A DNA stretch of 64,000 bases from Maricaulis sp. (GCA_017643585.1 JAEPND010000001.1:257834-321833), one strand, 5' to 3'; positions 19,579 through 29,437 are shown, counted from the first letter of the stretch. Numbers and translations: made by a program. Notes: a model not told the origin generated them from the sequence alone.

Positions 19579-20988
19579 TCAGATGCCGCGCAGGGTACGC
19601 GTCAACGCATCAACGTCCTGTGCGATCGGGTCACCGACTTCCAGCATGGACGTCACTTTGTTCACCGCGTGGATCACAGTCGAATGGTCGCGACCGCCAA
19701 ACCGGCGCCCGATATCGGGCAGCGAGCGGGTGGTCAGTGTCTTCGACAGATACATGGCGACATGGCGCGGGCGCACCACGGACTGGGTCCGACGCTTGGA
19801 GCAGATGTCTGCTGCGGTGACACCGAAATGATTGGCCACGGCTTTCTGGATCTCATCCACGGTCAGACGCTTCTCGGAGGTCAGGGACAGATCCCGCAAC
19901 GCGCTGGTCACGGCATCCATCGTGACTGGCAGCCCCAGCAAGGCGGTCCGGCAGATGACATTGTTCAGCACGCCTTCAAGCTCACGTGCGCTGGATGTGA
20001 TACGCGCCGCCAGGAAATCACGAACGGCCTCCGGAACATTTAGCGCCGGATAATGACACTTCGCCTGGGCAATCTTGCAGTCCAGGATCTGACGACGCAG
20101 ATCAAGGTCCGGCTTGGACAGCGGACAGGACAGGCCGCCAATCAGCAGGGAACGCAGACGATTATCGCTCATCGGCAGATCTGACGGCGGTTTGTGAGAC
20201 GCCAGAACAACCTGCTTGTTCTCAGCGATCAGCGCCGCGATCGTGTGCAGGAACTCATCTTCGGTCTTTGGTTTTCCGGCGATGAAATGCACATCATCAA
20301 TCAGCAGATAATCCACATTCCGGATCGTCTCCTTGAACTTGATGGTATCGCGTTCCTTCATGGCAGTGACAAAACCGGACAGAAATTCCTCGGCTGTCAG
20401 GTACAGCGCCTTGCGTCCGGGCATATTCTGCTGAACCGCGGCCGACACGGCGTGCATCAGGTGCGTCTTGCCAACACCGTAATCGCCGTAGAAGAAAACT
20501 GGATTGAAGGGCGGGCTGGACGCCGACACCATCGTACGGGCAGCGGCAGCCGCAACTTCATTGGCCGGACCCACACGGAAGGTATCGAAAGTGAAGCGCG
20601 GCTCGGCCTCATTGGCGCCGCCAACTCCCTTTTCAGAGGATTTCTGCACCGGCTCTGCGACCGCCGGTTGAGTTTCCGCCTGCCCATCCGCCAGGATCTG
20701 GATCTCGGTGAATTCGGGATCGAGTTCGGCCCAAAGTCCGCGGATTCGTGCACCCGCATGGTCTTCCACCCAGTCCCGATTGAATGTGCTCGGAGCGAGC
20801 ACGATGATCGATCCAGACTGTGAACGACGAACACGCAAACGCGCGATTTCCTGGGAATAAAGAGCGTCCCCAAACTCGTCTCTCAGTGTTGCCCGAACCT
20901 TACGCCAAACAGTAGAAATTGCATCTGCTTCCAGGGTCTCAAACACGACCGGTCCAGCATCAGCAACGGCAATATTATTCAACGCCAT
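19579..20988 (-). CDS. dnaA: Chromosomal replication initiator DnaA
   Basis: The 469-residue product has the four domains. Domain I is at the N-terminus (VWRKVRATLRDEFGDALYSQ) with a variable linker. Domain III carries Walker A (FFYGDYGVGKTHLMHAVSAA) and Walker B (YLLIDDVHFIAGKPKTEDEF). Domain IV has the HTH and the DnaA signature RPRHVAMYLSKTLTTRSLPD, then GGRDHSTVIHAV. The Walker B loop region has EF instead of more common helix residues, which is normal in alphaproteobacteria. It opens the origin and, in Caulobacter relatives, is a cell-cycle regulator. It ends with its own intrinsic terminator. RBS GAGAAG is a little distant (12 bases). Confidence 0.97.
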   Translation of the reverse strand: MALNNIAVADAGPVVFETLEADAISTVWRKVRATLRDEFGDALYSQEIARLRVRRSQSGSIIVLAPSTFNRDWVEDHAGARIRGLWAELDPEFTEIQILADGQAETQPAVAEPVQKSSEKGVGGANEAEPRFTFDTFRVGPANEVAAAAARTMVSASSPPFNPVFFYGDYGVGKTHLMHAVSAAVQQNMPGRKALYLTAEEFLSGFVTAMKERDTIKFKETIRNVDYLLIDDVHFIAGKPKTEDEFLHTIAALIAENKQVVLASHKPPSDLPMSDNRLRSLLIGGLSCPLSKPDLDLRRQILDCKIAQAKCHYPALNVPEAVRDFLAARITSSARELEGVLNNVICRTALLGLPVTMDAVTSALRDLSLTSEKRLTVDEIQKAVANHFGVTAADICSKRRTQSVVRPRHVAMYLSKTLTTRSLPDIGRRFGGRDHSTVIHAVNKVTSMLEVGDPIAQDVDALTRTLRGI

Positions 20989-21474
20989 CTTTAGTCACAC
21001 TTCTCGCGTATCCTGCGTCGAGGCAGGCGTTAGGTGTTTGTTATATATGGCTTAATCCCCCCCACCCAGTTGTCGCATATAGCGCACTGGCACCGGAGTT
21101 TCTCCGTTTGGGAATGGTCGCCCTCAGATGTCCCAAGGTTACGCCTCGGGAGTTTTCGGTCAACTTCATTTCGCTCCTGATTCAGGAGATTCTTCGCTTG
21201 ACACGGGAAATCCGTGATCGGACTGAAGCTTGGGCACTGCGACGGATTTTCAGACACGCCGAGAGTCGAAAAACGCCAGTAAATCAACCCCCAAATCCCC
21301 GCCGAATGGAGTCATTTTCTGCCAGATCCGGACCTCCGTACGCAGACAAATATTTTTATTTTTGGCATACGTTGTCAGGGCGCTAATTTTATATGATCGC
21401 TTTTCGCACGCGCAAAAAAATACGCCCGGGACGCGAGTCCCGGGCGTATTGGAATTTGTGACCTCAGAAGAGGC
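20989..21474. other. dnaA upstream region with four GANTC sites
   Basis: The 486-bp gap between rpsT and dnaA contains no gene. GANTC sites occur at 21179, 21188, 21263 and 21309. No TTATCCACA-type DnaA box or cluster was found on either strand, so this is not an evident origin. An AT-rich patch (CAAATATTTTTATTTTTGG) lies at about 21347. The rpsT terminator occupies the right edge. The dnaA promoter must be here; TATATAAC read on the minus strand near 21040 is a weak -10 candidate. Confidence 0.6.
21413..21450 (-). terminator. Intrinsic terminator of rpsT
   Basis: On the minus strand a 13- to 14-bp GC-rich stem (ATACGCCCGGGAC with GTCCCGGGCGTAT, TCGC loop) is followed by seven Ts. It lies 25 bases after the rpsT stop. 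Confidence 0.9.
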
Positions 21475-21741
21475 TTAGGCAGTCATCGACTTCACACGAG
21501 CTGCGAGGCGCGAAACCTTGCGAGAGCCGGTGTTCTTGTGAAAGACGCCTTTGCCAACGGCACGCATCATTTCAGACTCAGCGCTGACCAGAGCGGTCTT
21601 GGCTGCTGCCTGATCGCCAGAAGCAATCGCCAGCTCCACCTTTTTAACAAAGGTACGAACGCGAGAGCGACGTGCCTTGTTGACGGCGGTGCGGCGCGCA
21701 ATTTTGCGAACCATCTTCTTGGCCGAGGATGTGTTGGCCAT
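21475..21741 (-). CDS. rpsT: 30S ribosomal protein S20
   Basis: An 88-residue, highly basic protein: [17 protein letters not shown], then [19 protein letters not shown] and a C-terminal [17 protein letters not shown]. This is the S20 pattern, an all-helical protein that binds 16S rRNA during 30S assembly. The order rpsT then dnaA is usual in alphaproteobacteria. It has its own terminator, so it is a single-gene unit. Confidence 0.97.
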   Translation of the reverse strand: MANTSSAKKMVRKIARRTAVNKARRSRVRTFVKKVELAIASGDQAAAKTALVSAESEMMRAVGKGVFHKNTGSRKVSRLAARVKSMTA

Positions 21742-21849
21742 GGATAAACCTCATAATACGGCCGAGCCCGTCTGGCCCGGCAAAATCCGTGAGCGGCGGC
21801 TAATAGGCCCTAGAGCTGCCGCCGTCAACCGTTTGAACCGCTGTTTTGC

Positions 21850-22626
21850 CTAGCGGTGCTTGAAATGTGCAGCTCGCTTCTCAGCAAACGCCGCCATGCC
21901 CTCGCTCTGGTCTTCCAGTGCGAACTGCGACTGGAACACGCGACGCTCGAACCGGATGCCTTCTGTCAGACCCATTTCGTAGGAGCGATTGATGGTTTCC
22001 TTGGTCATCATCGCGATCGGCAGGGACTTGGACGCGATCGTCTCAGCCGCCTCCATAGCAACGTCCAGGAGATCATCTGCAGGTACGATGCGGGACACCA
22101 GGCCAGCACGCTCCGCTTCTTCAGCGTCCATCATGCGTCCGGTCAGGCACATGTCCATCGCCTTGGCCTTGCCGATGGCGCGCGGCAGGCGTTGCGTACC
22201 GCCGGCGCCTGGCATGACACCGAGATTGATTTCCGGCTGGCCGAACTTTGCAGTCTCGGATGCAATGATGAAGTCGCACATCATCGCGATCTCGCAACCA
22301 CCGCCGAGCGCGTAACCGGAAACTGCTGCAATAATCGGCTTGCGGAAGCGAGCAACGGATTCCCAGGTCTCGGCAAACGGGTCGTGCGCATACAGACCGG
22401 CGAAATCGCGCGATTGAAGTTCCTTGATATCGGCACCGGCAGCGAAGGCCTTCTTGGAACCGGTCAGGATCACGCAGCCGATTTCAGCGTCGCGCTCGAA
22501 CTCACCAAGGGCAGCGGTCAGCTCGGTGGTCAGCTCGTCGCACAGGGCGTTGAGCGCCTCCGGGCGATCGAGCGTGATAACGCCGACGCGGCCTTCGGTC
22601 TTAACTTGGATCGTCTTGTATGCCAT
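21850..22626 (-). CDS. Enoyl-CoA hydratase (crotonase family)
   Basis: The start is the ATG at 22626 ([20 protein letters not shown]) with GGAG in front; an open frame to 22842 would overlap the mutM 3' end and is not used. The 258-residue product carries both catalytic glutamates of the hydratase group, in [18 protein letters not shown] and [20 protein letters not shown]. It hydrates trans-2-enoyl-CoA in fatty acid beta-oxidation. In alphaproteobacteria it commonly sits between rpsT and mutM. Confidence 0.92.
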   Translation of the reverse strand: MAYKTIQVKTEGRVGVITLDRPEALNALCDELTTELTAALGEFERDAEIGCVILTGSKKAFAAGADIKELQSRDFAGLYAHDPFAETWESVARFRKPIIAAVSGYALGGGCEIAMMCDFIIASETAKFGQPEINLGVMPGAGGTQRLPRAIGKAKAMDMCLTGRMMDAEEAERAGLVSRIVPADDLLDVAMEAAETIASKSLPIAMMTKETINRSYEMGLTEGIRFERRVFQSQFALEDQSEGMAAFAEKRAAHFKHR

Positions 22627-22754
22627 TGCGGCACTCCATCTGACGGCGCGCCCCCAGGGCGCAGAGAAAACCGCGCCGCTATAGCGCAGTGAACTTGCGG
22701 GGTCGATACACAATGATCCGAAAGAGTCAGCTTTAATACTCCCGGCGCACGTCG

Positions 22755-23618
22755 CTAGCGCTGGCATCGCCCGCAGTAGAAGGTGGATCGCCCGGATTGG
22801 ACAATCCGTCGAATTTCCCCCTCGCACCCCTCGGTCACACACGCTTCACCCTCCCGCCCATAGGCGCGGAAGCTGTGCTGAAAATACCCCAGCGCCCCGT
22901 CGGCAGAGGCAAAGTCACGCAGGGTCGAACCGCCGGCATTGATGGCATCTGTAATGACCTGGCGGATCGCGGCCGTCAGACGTTCAGCCCGCTCCCCCTT
23001 GATGGTCCGGGCCTCGCGCCGCGGGCTGATACGCGAACGGTGCAGGGCCTCGCAGACATATATATTGCCCAGACCGGCAATGAAGGCCTGGTCGAGCAAG
23101 GCGGCCTTGATCGGCGTCCGCCGGCCTTCCAGAGCCGATATCAAATAGGGTGCCGAGAAGTCATTGGCATTGGGTTCCGGGCCGAGATCCTTGAGGAAAC
23201 TGACCTCATTCTCCCGCGCCGTCTCGAACAGGACCATGAAACCAAAACGCCTTGGATCATTGTAACGGACCGTCACCCCGCCCTCGATCTCGAACACACA
23301 ATGATCATGTGCCGGATTGGCGGGCGCGGCATGCACAAAGTCACCGGGCTGCTGGTGATTGTCATCTGCCTCGATGGAGAAGCGACCGGTCATGCCCAGA
23401 TGAACGAGCAGGGTCTGCGCATTGTCGAACCGGACCAGCAGGTATTTCGCGCGCCGGTCCAGCCGCTCCACCCGTGCGCCTTCAAGAACTGTCGCCATCT
23501 GCGCCGGGAAAGGAAATCGCAGATCCGGCCGATTGAGTATGACGCGCTCGATCCGGCGCCCGGTCATGGCGGGTTCGAGACCGCGGCGGACGGTTTCGAC
23601 TTCAGGAAGCTCAGGCAT
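22755..23618 (-). CDS. mutM: Formamidopyrimidine-DNA glycosylase
   Basis: The 287-residue product starts at the ATG at 23618 with GGAGGAA upstream. The N-terminus [13 protein letters not shown] supplies the catalytic Pro2 and Glu3; [12 protein letters not shown] follows. The C-terminus has the zinc finger with CVTEGC and YCGRCQR. It removes 8-oxoguanine and ring-opened purines and nicks the strand. The gene is divergent from ubiE, as in many alphaproteobacteria. Confidence 0.96.
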   Translation of the reverse strand: MPELPEVETVRRGLEPAMTGRRIERVILNRPDLRFPFPAQMATVLEGARVERLDRRAKYLLVRFDNAQTLLVHLGMTGRFSIEADDNHQQPGDFVHAAPANPAHDHCVFEIEGGVTVRYNDPRRFGFMVLFETARENEVSFLKDLGPEPNANDFSAPYLISALEGRRTPIKAALLDQAFIAGLGNIYVCEALHRSRISPRREARTIKGERAERLTAAIRQVITDAINAGGSTLRDFASADGALGYFQHSFRAYGREGEACVTEGCEGEIRRIVQSGRSTFYCGRCQR

Positions 23619-23703
23619 GCACATTCCTCCAGGTCCGGCGTGCGGCGATTGGTGACAGCAGCTTCGCTAGCGCTTGCGCCGCTCTTGGCTTATTTATCGC
23701 GCC

Positions 23704-24486
23704 ATGACCCAGACGCAATCCGACGACAAAGTCTCTTTTGGTTTCAAGGATGTCGATCGCGAAGACAAGGCCGGCCTTGTCCGCGGCGTGTTCGACAAGT
23801 CCGCGCGCCGCTATGACCTGATGAATGACCTTATGTCTGTGGGCGTCCACCGCGCCTGGAAAGACATGGTCATGACCCGCGCCAATCCCCAGCCCGGAGA
23901 GATCCATCTCGATGTGGCCGGCGGCACGGGCGATCTGGCGCGCAGCTTCCTGACCAAGGCCGACCGGGCCGGGAAACGTCGCGGATCGCAACACCCCGCC
24001 ACCGCGATTGTACTGGATATCAACGAACAGATGCTGCGTGCCGGTGTGAAACGTGGTGTCTCGGACGAACACGCCGGACGTATCGACTGGGTCACCGGGA
24101 ACGCAGAATGCCTGCCGCTGCCCGACCGCCATGTCGATTGTGTCACCATTTCCACCGGCATCCGCAATGTGACCAACCGCGATGCGGCCCTGAAGGAAAT
24201 GCGGCGCGTATTGAAACCCGGTGGCCGCTTCCTTTGCCTGGAATTCACACGCCCCACCAGCCGGGCCTGGGAAAAGGTCTATGACGCCTGGTCTTTCAAT
24301 GTGATGCCTGAACTGGGCGCCCTCGTCGCCAAGGATCGCGAGAGCTATCAATATCTGGTGGAATCCATCCGGCGCTTTCCGGACCAGGAGACCTTCAAGG
24401 CTGAAATCGAGGCGGCCGGCTTCCGCGAAGTCAGCTACACTAATTTCTCCGGCGGCATAGCCGCTCTGCACGTCGGTTGGCGCTAG
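23704..24486 (+). CDS. ubiE: Ubiquinone/menaquinone methyltransferase UbiE
   Basis: The start is the ATG at 23704; the in-frame codon at 23674 is not used. The 260-residue product has [20 protein letters not shown] and [11 protein letters not shown] motif I is [15 protein letters not shown], and the post-I motif is [31 protein letters not shown] is the UbiE signature. It C-methylates the ubiquinone precursor ring. It heads a plus-strand group with ubiB, coaC, coaB and dut. Confidence 0.96.
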   Translation: MTQTQSDDKVSFGFKDVDREDKAGLVRGVFDKSARRYDLMNDLMSVGVHRAWKDMVMTRANPQPGEIHLDVAGGTGDLARSFLTKADRAGKRRGSQHPATAIVLDINEQMLRAGVKRGVSDEHAGRIDWVTGNAECLPLPDRHVDCVTISTGIRNVTNRDAALKEMRRVLKPGGRFLCLEFTRPTSRAWEKVYDAWSFNVMPELGALVAKDRESYQYLVESIRRFPDQETFKAEIEAAGFREVSYTNFSGGIAALHVGWR

Positions 24487-24560
24487 ATCCGTGCGGATCA
24501 GGGTCCCGCGACTTCACGCCACTCTCGCCAACAGCAATCCAGAGCTCTAAACCTCGCGCC

Positions 24561-26099
24561 ATGATTTCGTCTCTAATGTCATTCCTGCGCCTGATCCGCG
24601 CTGTTTTCGTGCTGGCGCGCCATGACGCGGTCCTGCCGCAGGAATACCAGTCCATGCACCCGCCACTGGCCCGCGTGCTGGGCCGGGTATCGCGCCTCTT
24701 CGCCATTCGCGATCGCGCGGACAACCCGGGGGAACGCCTGGCGCGCGCGCTGGAGAAGCTGGGCCCCTCCTATGTGAAGTTCGGCCAGGTCCTGGCGACC
24801 CGTGGCGATCTGATCGGCGAACGTTTCGCCCGCGGGCTGGCGCGTCTTCAGGACAAGATGCCCGCCTTTGACGAGGACGAGGCCCGGGCCGTGATCAGCC
24901 GCGAACTGGGCGCGCCTGTCGACGAGATTTTCGAAGACTTCGGCCCGGCTGTGGCCGCGGCCTCTATCGCCCAGGTTCACAAGGCCAGGCTGGCCGATGG
25001 TCGCTGGGTTGCGGTGAAGATCGTACGCCCCGGCATTGCCGACCGGATCGCCAAGGACATCCGCACCCTGTCACTGGGGGCTGCGCTGGCCGAGCGGTTC
25101 GCCCCTGCCAGCAAGCGCCTGGAGCCAAAGCTCTTTGTCGAGACGGTTGCGCGCTCCCTGCAGCTGGAAACCGATTTGCGGCTGGAAGCCGCAGCCGGGT
25201 CGGAATTGTCAGAGGCCGCAAGTGCTGTCGCGCACTATCGCATCCCGTCTGTTGAATGGCCGCTGTCGACCAAAAGCGTGCTGACGACCCAGTGGATCGA
25301 CGGCGTCGCGCTGAGCAATGGGGACGCCCTCCGCGACAGCGGGATTGATCGCAAGGCCCTCGCCACCACGCTGACCCGGGCCTTCCTGGGAACGGCGCTG
25401 CATCGCGGCGTCTTCCACGCGGACATGCATGCCGGCAATCTCTTTGCCAGCGATGACGGCACGCTGTGGGCAGTGGATTTCGGGATCATGGGTCGAATTG
25501 GTCGCGTAGAGCGGCGCTTCCTCGCGCTGATCCTGCACGGCTTCCTGACCCGAAATTACAAGGCAGCGGCCGAAGCCCATTTCGCGGCCGGCTATGTTCC
25601 GGCGCGGCATTCCGTCGATGATTTTGCCAGCGCCCTGCGTGCTGTTGGCGAGCCGATCTTTGGCAAGAATGCCGATGAAGTCCCGATGTCGCGCGTGCTG
25701 TTGCAGCTGTTCGAGATCACCGACCTGTTCGACATGCGCCTGCGCCCCGAGCTCGTCATGCTGCAGAAGACCATGGTCCAGTGCGAAGGCGTCGCCCGCT
25801 CGCTGGACCCGCAACATGACATGTGGGGTGCATCGGCCCCTGTGGTCGAGGAATGGATGAAACGCGAGCTGGGCCCGGAAGGGCGCGCCCGTGATTTCGC
25901 CGAGGATGTGGGCCGTCTCTACGACGCCGCGCGGAAACTACCGGACGCGGTCGAAGACTGGGCCGAGATCGGCCGCATGCTCAAGGCTGGCGAGCTGAAA
26001 CTGGGCGGCGGGCCGCGCCTGCGCCCATGGGCCCTGCGCCTGGCCTGGCTGGCGGCCGCAGCGGCGGCCGGAGCCGCCGCCATGGCTGCGCTTGGCTAG
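24561..26099 (+). CDS. ubiB: UbiB-family atypical protein kinase, ubiquinone biosynthesis
   Basis: The start is the ATG at 24561. The 512-residue product has the KFGQVLATRGDLIGERF motif (UbiB/ABC1 signature KxGQ), an Ala-rich nucleotide loop (AAASIAQVHKARL), VAVKIVRPGIADR, and catalytic loop ADMHAGNLFA with metal-binding VDFGIMGRIG. Two helices near the C-terminus (LRLAWLAAAAAAGAAAMAAL) anchor it in the membrane. It assists the hydroxylation stages of ubiquinone synthesis. It ends with a stop that overlaps the convergent MAPEG stop by 4 bases (CTAG). Confidence 0.95.
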   Translation: MISSLMSFLRLIRAVFVLARHDAVLPQEYQSMHPPLARVLGRVSRLFAIRDRADNPGERLARALEKLGPSYVKFGQVLATRGDLIGERFARGLARLQDKMPAFDEDEARAVISRELGAPVDEIFEDFGPAVAAASIAQVHKARLADGRWVAVKIVRPGIADRIAKDIRTLSLGAALAERFAPASKRLEPKLFVETVARSLQLETDLRLEAAAGSELSEAASAVAHYRIPSVEWPLSTKSVLTTQWIDGVALSNGDALRDSGIDRKALATTLTRAFLGTALHRGVFHADMHAGNLFASDDGTLWAVDFGIMGRIGRVERRFLALILHGFLTRNYKAAAEAHFAAGYVPARHSVDDFASALRAVGEPIFGKNADEVPMSRVLLQLFEITDLFDMRLRPELVMLQKTMVQCEGVARSLDPQHDMWGASAPVVEEWMKRELGPEGRARDFAEDVGRLYDAARKLPDAVEDWAEIGRMLKAGELKLGGGPRLRPWALRLAWLAAAAAAGAAAMAALG

Positions 26100-26515
26100 A
26101 CCGCGTGCAGCGCCAGTACGAAGCGAACCCACATCACGGCCAGGATCAGAAATCCGATCCGATGCGTCAGGAAACGCAAAGCCATGTTGTTGATGGTGAC
26201 GTGGACGAAGGTGTGCGCAAAACGGCTTCCGACAAAGGCCCAGGCCAGGGTGACCTGCAGACTGTCGATGGTATCGGGGGTGACCGCCTGGAACAGGACC
26301 AGGGCGTAAAAGAGGACCGGAAGCTCGAACAGGTTGGCGAGATTGCGCCCCCAATTGCCTAGCCAGTCCGGCGGAGGCGTACCCGTTTTGGTCAATGAGT
26401 ACTCATCGCTCAACTCGCCCTTGGACTTCGCGATAACGCCGAAAACGGTCAGCATCAGATAAACAAAAAGTGTCAGCAGTGCGAGCGACGACGCTGCCAG
26501 GATCATGTGTAACAT
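26096..26515 (-). CDS. MAPEG-family membrane protein
   Basis: The ATG at 26515 is chosen because GGGAGGG precedes it; the frame to 26554 has an unlikely leader. The 139-residue protein has four hydrophobic helices. ILAASSLALLTLFVYLMLTV comes first, and NLFELPVLFYALVLFQAV is the MAPEG core with the charged E-x-P. HTFVHVTINNMALRFLTHRI, with N-N and R, is typical of the family. Members are glutathione-dependent or related detoxification proteins. It is placed opposite to ubiB with overlapping stops. Confidence 0.85.
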   Translation of the reverse strand: MLHMILAASSLALLTLFVYLMLTVFGVIAKSKGELSDEYSLTKTGTPPPDWLGNWGRNLANLFELPVLFYALVLFQAVTPDTIDSLQVTLAWAFVGSRFAHTFVHVTINNMALRFLTHRIGFLILAVMWVRFVLALHAV

Positions 26516-26639
26516 TGGGCCCTCCCAAGGCTTGATGGCGCTCAGGCTAGTCATTTCGTCCTGCTTGTCGAGGACTTCAGGCCTTGGGGTTACGGCGTTG
26601 ACCCGCTAGGTAAAGGGCAGAAGACGGAAAGGGCCGGAC

Positions 26640-27182
26640 TTGACAGACAAACGCGTTCTCTTGATCATCGGCGGCGGGATCGCTGCCTATAAATCGCTGG
26701 AATTGATCCGCGAACTCTCGCGCCGCTCCATCGCCTCGCGCTGCATCCTGACCCGGGCTGGCTCCGAATTCGTCACCCCGCTGAGCTTGTCCGCGCTGTC
26801 CGGCGACAAGGTCTATGGCGAGCTTTTCGACCTCACGGACGAGGCCGAGATGGGCCATATCGAGCTGTCTCGCTCGGCAGACCTGGTCGTCGTATCTCCG
26901 GCCACCGCCGATCTGATGGCCAAGGCGGCCAACGGTCTGGCCAATGACCTGGCGTCGACCACCTTACTGGCCACCGACAAGCCGGTGCTGATGGCTCCGG
27001 CGATGAATGTGCGCATGTGGGAGCACAAGGCGACCCAGCGCAATCTGGCCACGCTCAAGGGTGACGGTGTGCATTTTGTCGGACCGGACGAGGGCGATAT
27101 GGCCTGTGGCGAGTTCGGCCCGGGGCGCCTGGCGGAACCGCCCGTGATCGCTGACGCCATCGAGGCGCTGTTGAATGACTAA
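26640..27182 (+). CDS. coaC: Phosphopantothenoylcysteine decarboxylase (CoaC half of a split CoaBC)
   Basis: The 180-residue flavoprotein begins with KRVLLIIGGGIAAYKSLEL (FMN-binding). It contains HIELSRSADLVVVSPATADL with the catalytic histidine, PAMNVRMWEHKATQRN and the GDMACGEFGPGRLAEP clamp with its cysteine. All parts of CoaC are present and it stops right where the CoaB part begins in fused proteins. A codon overlap links it to the next gene. It decarboxylates 4'-phosphopantothenoylcysteine to phosphopantetheine in CoA synthesis. Confidence 0.92.
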   Translation: MTDKRVLLIIGGGIAAYKSLELIRELSRRSIASRCILTRAGSEFVTPLSLSALSGDKVYGELFDLTDEAEMGHIELSRSADLVVVSPATADLMAKAANGLANDLASTTLLATDKPVLMAPAMNVRMWEHKATQRNLATLKGDGVHFVGPDEGDMACGEFGPGRLAEPPVIADAIEALLND

Positions 27183-27834
27183 CCCGCTTGCCGGTCGCCG
27201 CATCGTGATCACGGCCGGGCCGACGCTGGAAGCGATCGACCCGGTACGCTTCATTTCCAATCGCTCATCAGGCAAGCAGGGTTACGCCATCGCGGAAGCC
27301 TGCGCGGTACTGGGCGCCAATGTCGTACTCGTGTCAGGCCCGACAGCGCTGAACGATCCGGCCGGCGTCGAAACCATCCGCATTGAAAGCGCCCGCGACA
27401 TGCTCGCCGCCGTGGAAGGGGCGCTGCCGGCCGATGTCTTTATCGCGGTCGCAGCCGTTGCCGACTGGCGCCCTGCCGAAGCGCACGACAAGAAGATCAA
27501 GGGCAATAAGGGCGAGATGGCCGCATTGCCGCTGGTCGAGAACCCGGACATCCTGAAAACCATCAGCCAGCGTACCGAGGCCCGTCCCGGCCTCGTCATC
27601 GGCTTTGCGGCTGAAACCCATGATGTCGAGGATCACGCGCGCCAGAAGCTGGGCCGCAAGGGCTGTGATTGGATCATCGCCAATGATGTGTCGGGCGATG
27701 TGATGGGCGGCGATGAAAATGCTGTCGCGATTGTCTCGCGCGACGATGTCTGGCGATCTCAGCGAACGAGCAAATCCGAGATTGCGCGCCTGATCGCCGG
27801 GCGCATCGCCGACGCCGTCGAGGAAACCTGCTGA
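27175..27834 (+). CDS. coaB: Phosphopantothenate-cysteine ligase (CoaB half of a split CoaBC)
   Basis: An ATG at 27175 overlaps coaC by 8 bases in a different frame. The 219-residue product starts RRIVITAGPTLEAIDPVRF, then ISNRSSGKQGYAIAEA, the CoaB nucleotide site. AAVADWRPAEAHDKKIKGNK holds the conserved lysine, and NPDILKTISQ with FAAETHDVEDHARQKL follows. It joins CTP-activated phosphopantothenate to cysteine. In most bacteria CoaC and CoaB form one polypeptide; here they look like two genuine genes, since the second has its own start and both keep all key residues. A frameshift at the domain border is the alternative. Confidence 0.9.
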   Translation: MTNPLAGRRIVITAGPTLEAIDPVRFISNRSSGKQGYAIAEACAVLGANVVLVSGPTALNDPAGVETIRIESARDMLAAVEGALPADVFIAVAAVADWRPAEAHDKKIKGNKGEMAALPLVENPDILKTISQRTEARPGLVIGFAAETHDVEDHARQKLGRKGCDWIIANDVSGDVMGGDENAVAIVSRDDVWRSQRTSKSEIARLIAGRIADAVEETC

Positions 27835-27894
27835 TCAGGACTGGCCAGGCGGCTCGAAACTGTCTTTGCTGCCACAAATTTTGGGGGGACCGCC

Positions 27895-28344
27895 ATGAAC
27901 ACTGTCGATGTTCGCATCAAGCCACTGGAAAACTATGAGGGCCTGGCCCTGCCGGCCTATGAGACCGCCCAGTCGGCCGGAATGGACCTGCGTGCAGCCG
28001 TGAGCGAGGACGTCACCATTCCCCCGGGCGAATGGCGGCTGATCCCGGTGGGCATCGCCATCGCCCTGCCGGCCGGATTCGAAGCCCAGGTCCGACCGCG
28101 CTCCGGCCTGGCGGCGAAACACGGCATTTCCTGCGTGAATACGCCCGGCACGATCGACGCGGATTATCGCGGCGAGATCAAGGTCAATCTGATCAATCAC
28201 GGCAAGGTCGATTTCACGGTCAAGCGAGGCGACCGCATCGCCCAGATGATCGTCGCCCCGGTCACCCAGGCCGTCTGGCAGGTCGCGGACACGCTTGATG
28301 AAACCGAGCGCGGCAGCGGCGGTTTCGGATCGACCGGCGTATAA
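27895..28344 (+). CDS. dut: dUTP diphosphatase
   Basis: The 149-residue trimeric enzyme has all five family motifs in order: [10 protein letters not shown] (1), [11 protein letters not shown] (2), [16 protein letters not shown] (3), [10 protein letters not shown] (4) and the glycine-rich [10 protein letters not shown] tail (5). It hydrolyses dUTP to dUMP and prevents uracil entering DNA. A strong ribosome site (GGGGGG) precedes the ATG. It is at the end of the ubiE-ubiB-coaC-coaB-dut group, whose order is conserved in the class. Confidence 0.97.
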   Translation: MNTVDVRIKPLENYEGLALPAYETAQSAGMDLRAAVSEDVTIPPGEWRLIPVGIAIALPAGFEAQVRPRSGLAAKHGISCVNTPGTIDADYRGEIKVNLINHGKVDFTVKRGDRIAQMIVAPVTQAVWQVADTLDETERGSGGFGSTGV

Positions 28345-28374
28345 CCCGTCAGGCACACATAGTCAGGAGCCCCC

Positions 28375-29325
28375 ATGATCAAGACAGAAGGCCGCGGCCG
28401 CATCTATTCGAGCATTGCCGACACGATCGGTGACACACCGCTGGTCGAGATGGCCAAACTGGCCGCCACCCACGGCGCCAAGGCCCGCATCCTGGCCAAG
28501 CTGGAATTCTTCAACCCTCTGGCCAGCGTAAAGGATCGGATCGGCGTCGCCATGATCGACGCTCTCGAGGCGGCCGGGAAGCTTGGTCCAGACTCCATCA
28601 TGATCGAGCCGACCTCGGGCAATACCGGCATCGGCCTCGCCTTTGTGGCAGCGGCACGCGGCCATCGCCTGATCCTGACCATGCCGGAAAGCATGTCGAT
28701 TGAACGCCGCAAACTGCTGACCTATCTGGGCGCGGAACTGGTCCTGACCGAAGCCGCGAAGGGTATGAAGGGCGCCATTGCCAAGGCCACCGAGCTGCTG
28801 GACAGCACGCCCGGTGCGGTCATGCCCAGCCAGTTCGCCAACCCCGCCAATCCGGAAATCCACCGCAACACCACCGCGCTTGAGATCTGGAACGACACGG
28901 GCGGTGAGGCTGATGTTCTCATTTCCGGCGTTGGCACAGGCGGTACACTGACGGGCATCGCCTCTGTCCTCAAGGATAAGAAGCCGAGCTTCCACGTCGT
29001 CGCGGTCGAGCCGACCGACAGCCCGGTCCTGTCCGGTGGCGAGCCGGGCCCGCACAAGATCCAGGGGATCGGCGCCGGTTTTGTACCGGACATTCTGGAC
29101 ACGGACCTGATCGATGAAACCGTCCAGGTTTCCAATGAGCAGGCGTTTGCAATGGCACGTGAAGCCGCACGCCTCGAGGGCGTACCTGGCGGCATCTCCT
29201 CGGGTGCAGCCCTGACCGCCGCCCTCGACGTGGCCAAGCGCGATGACATGGCCGGCAAAACTGTTGTCGTCATTCTCGCCAGCTGCGCCGAGCGCTATCT
29301 CTCAACCGCGCTGTTCGAGGACTAG
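28375..29325 (+). CDS. cysK: Cysteine synthase (O-acetylserine sulfhydrylase)
   Basis: The 316-residue PLP enzyme has [17 protein letters not shown], the PLP lysine in [15 protein letters not shown], the substrate loop [15 protein letters not shown] and the phosphate-binding [14 protein letters not shown]. The C-terminal [17 protein letters not shown] and [13 protein letters not shown] match CysK. It makes cysteine from O-acetylserine and sulfide. Ribosome site AGGAG at the expected place. Confidence 0.95.
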   Translation: MIKTEGRGRIYSSIADTIGDTPLVEMAKLAATHGAKARILAKLEFFNPLASVKDRIGVAMIDALEAAGKLGPDSIMIEPTSGNTGIGLAFVAAARGHRLILTMPESMSIERRKLLTYLGAELVLTEAAKGMKGAIAKATELLDSTPGAVMPSQFANPANPEIHRNTTALEIWNDTGGEADVLISGVGTGGTLTGIASVLKDKKPSFHVVAVEPTDSPVLSGGEPGPHKIQGIGAGFVPDILDTDLIDETVQVSNEQAFAMAREAARLEGVPGGISSGAALTAALDVAKRDDMAGKTVVVILASCAERYLSTALFED

Positions 29326-29342
29326 GGGCGGCGCCCGGGATC

Positions 29343-29361
29343 GCGGGGGACATTCCCCCGC
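29343..29361 (+). terminator. Strong hairpin after cysK (possible terminator)
   Basis: GCGGGGGA and TCCCCCGC form a perfect 8-bp stem around a 3-base loop, 18 bases after the cysK stop. No T-run follows, so it may only stabilise the 3' end. Confidence 0.4.
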
Positions 29362-29437
29362 AGCATCCCCATAGCCAACACCACGCAGGGGCTGTTTCAT
29401 CCCGCCTGACACAATTTGGTTGCAGGCGGGGGATTTC

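Noticed and set aside
20989-21474. Possible replication origin next to dnaA
   Set aside because: No DnaA-box cluster and no iteron-like repeats were found.
22627-22842. N-terminal extension of the enoyl-CoA hydratase
   Set aside because: It would overlap the mutM end and adds Cys/Arg-rich residues unlike the family; ATG 22626 has a good ribosome site.
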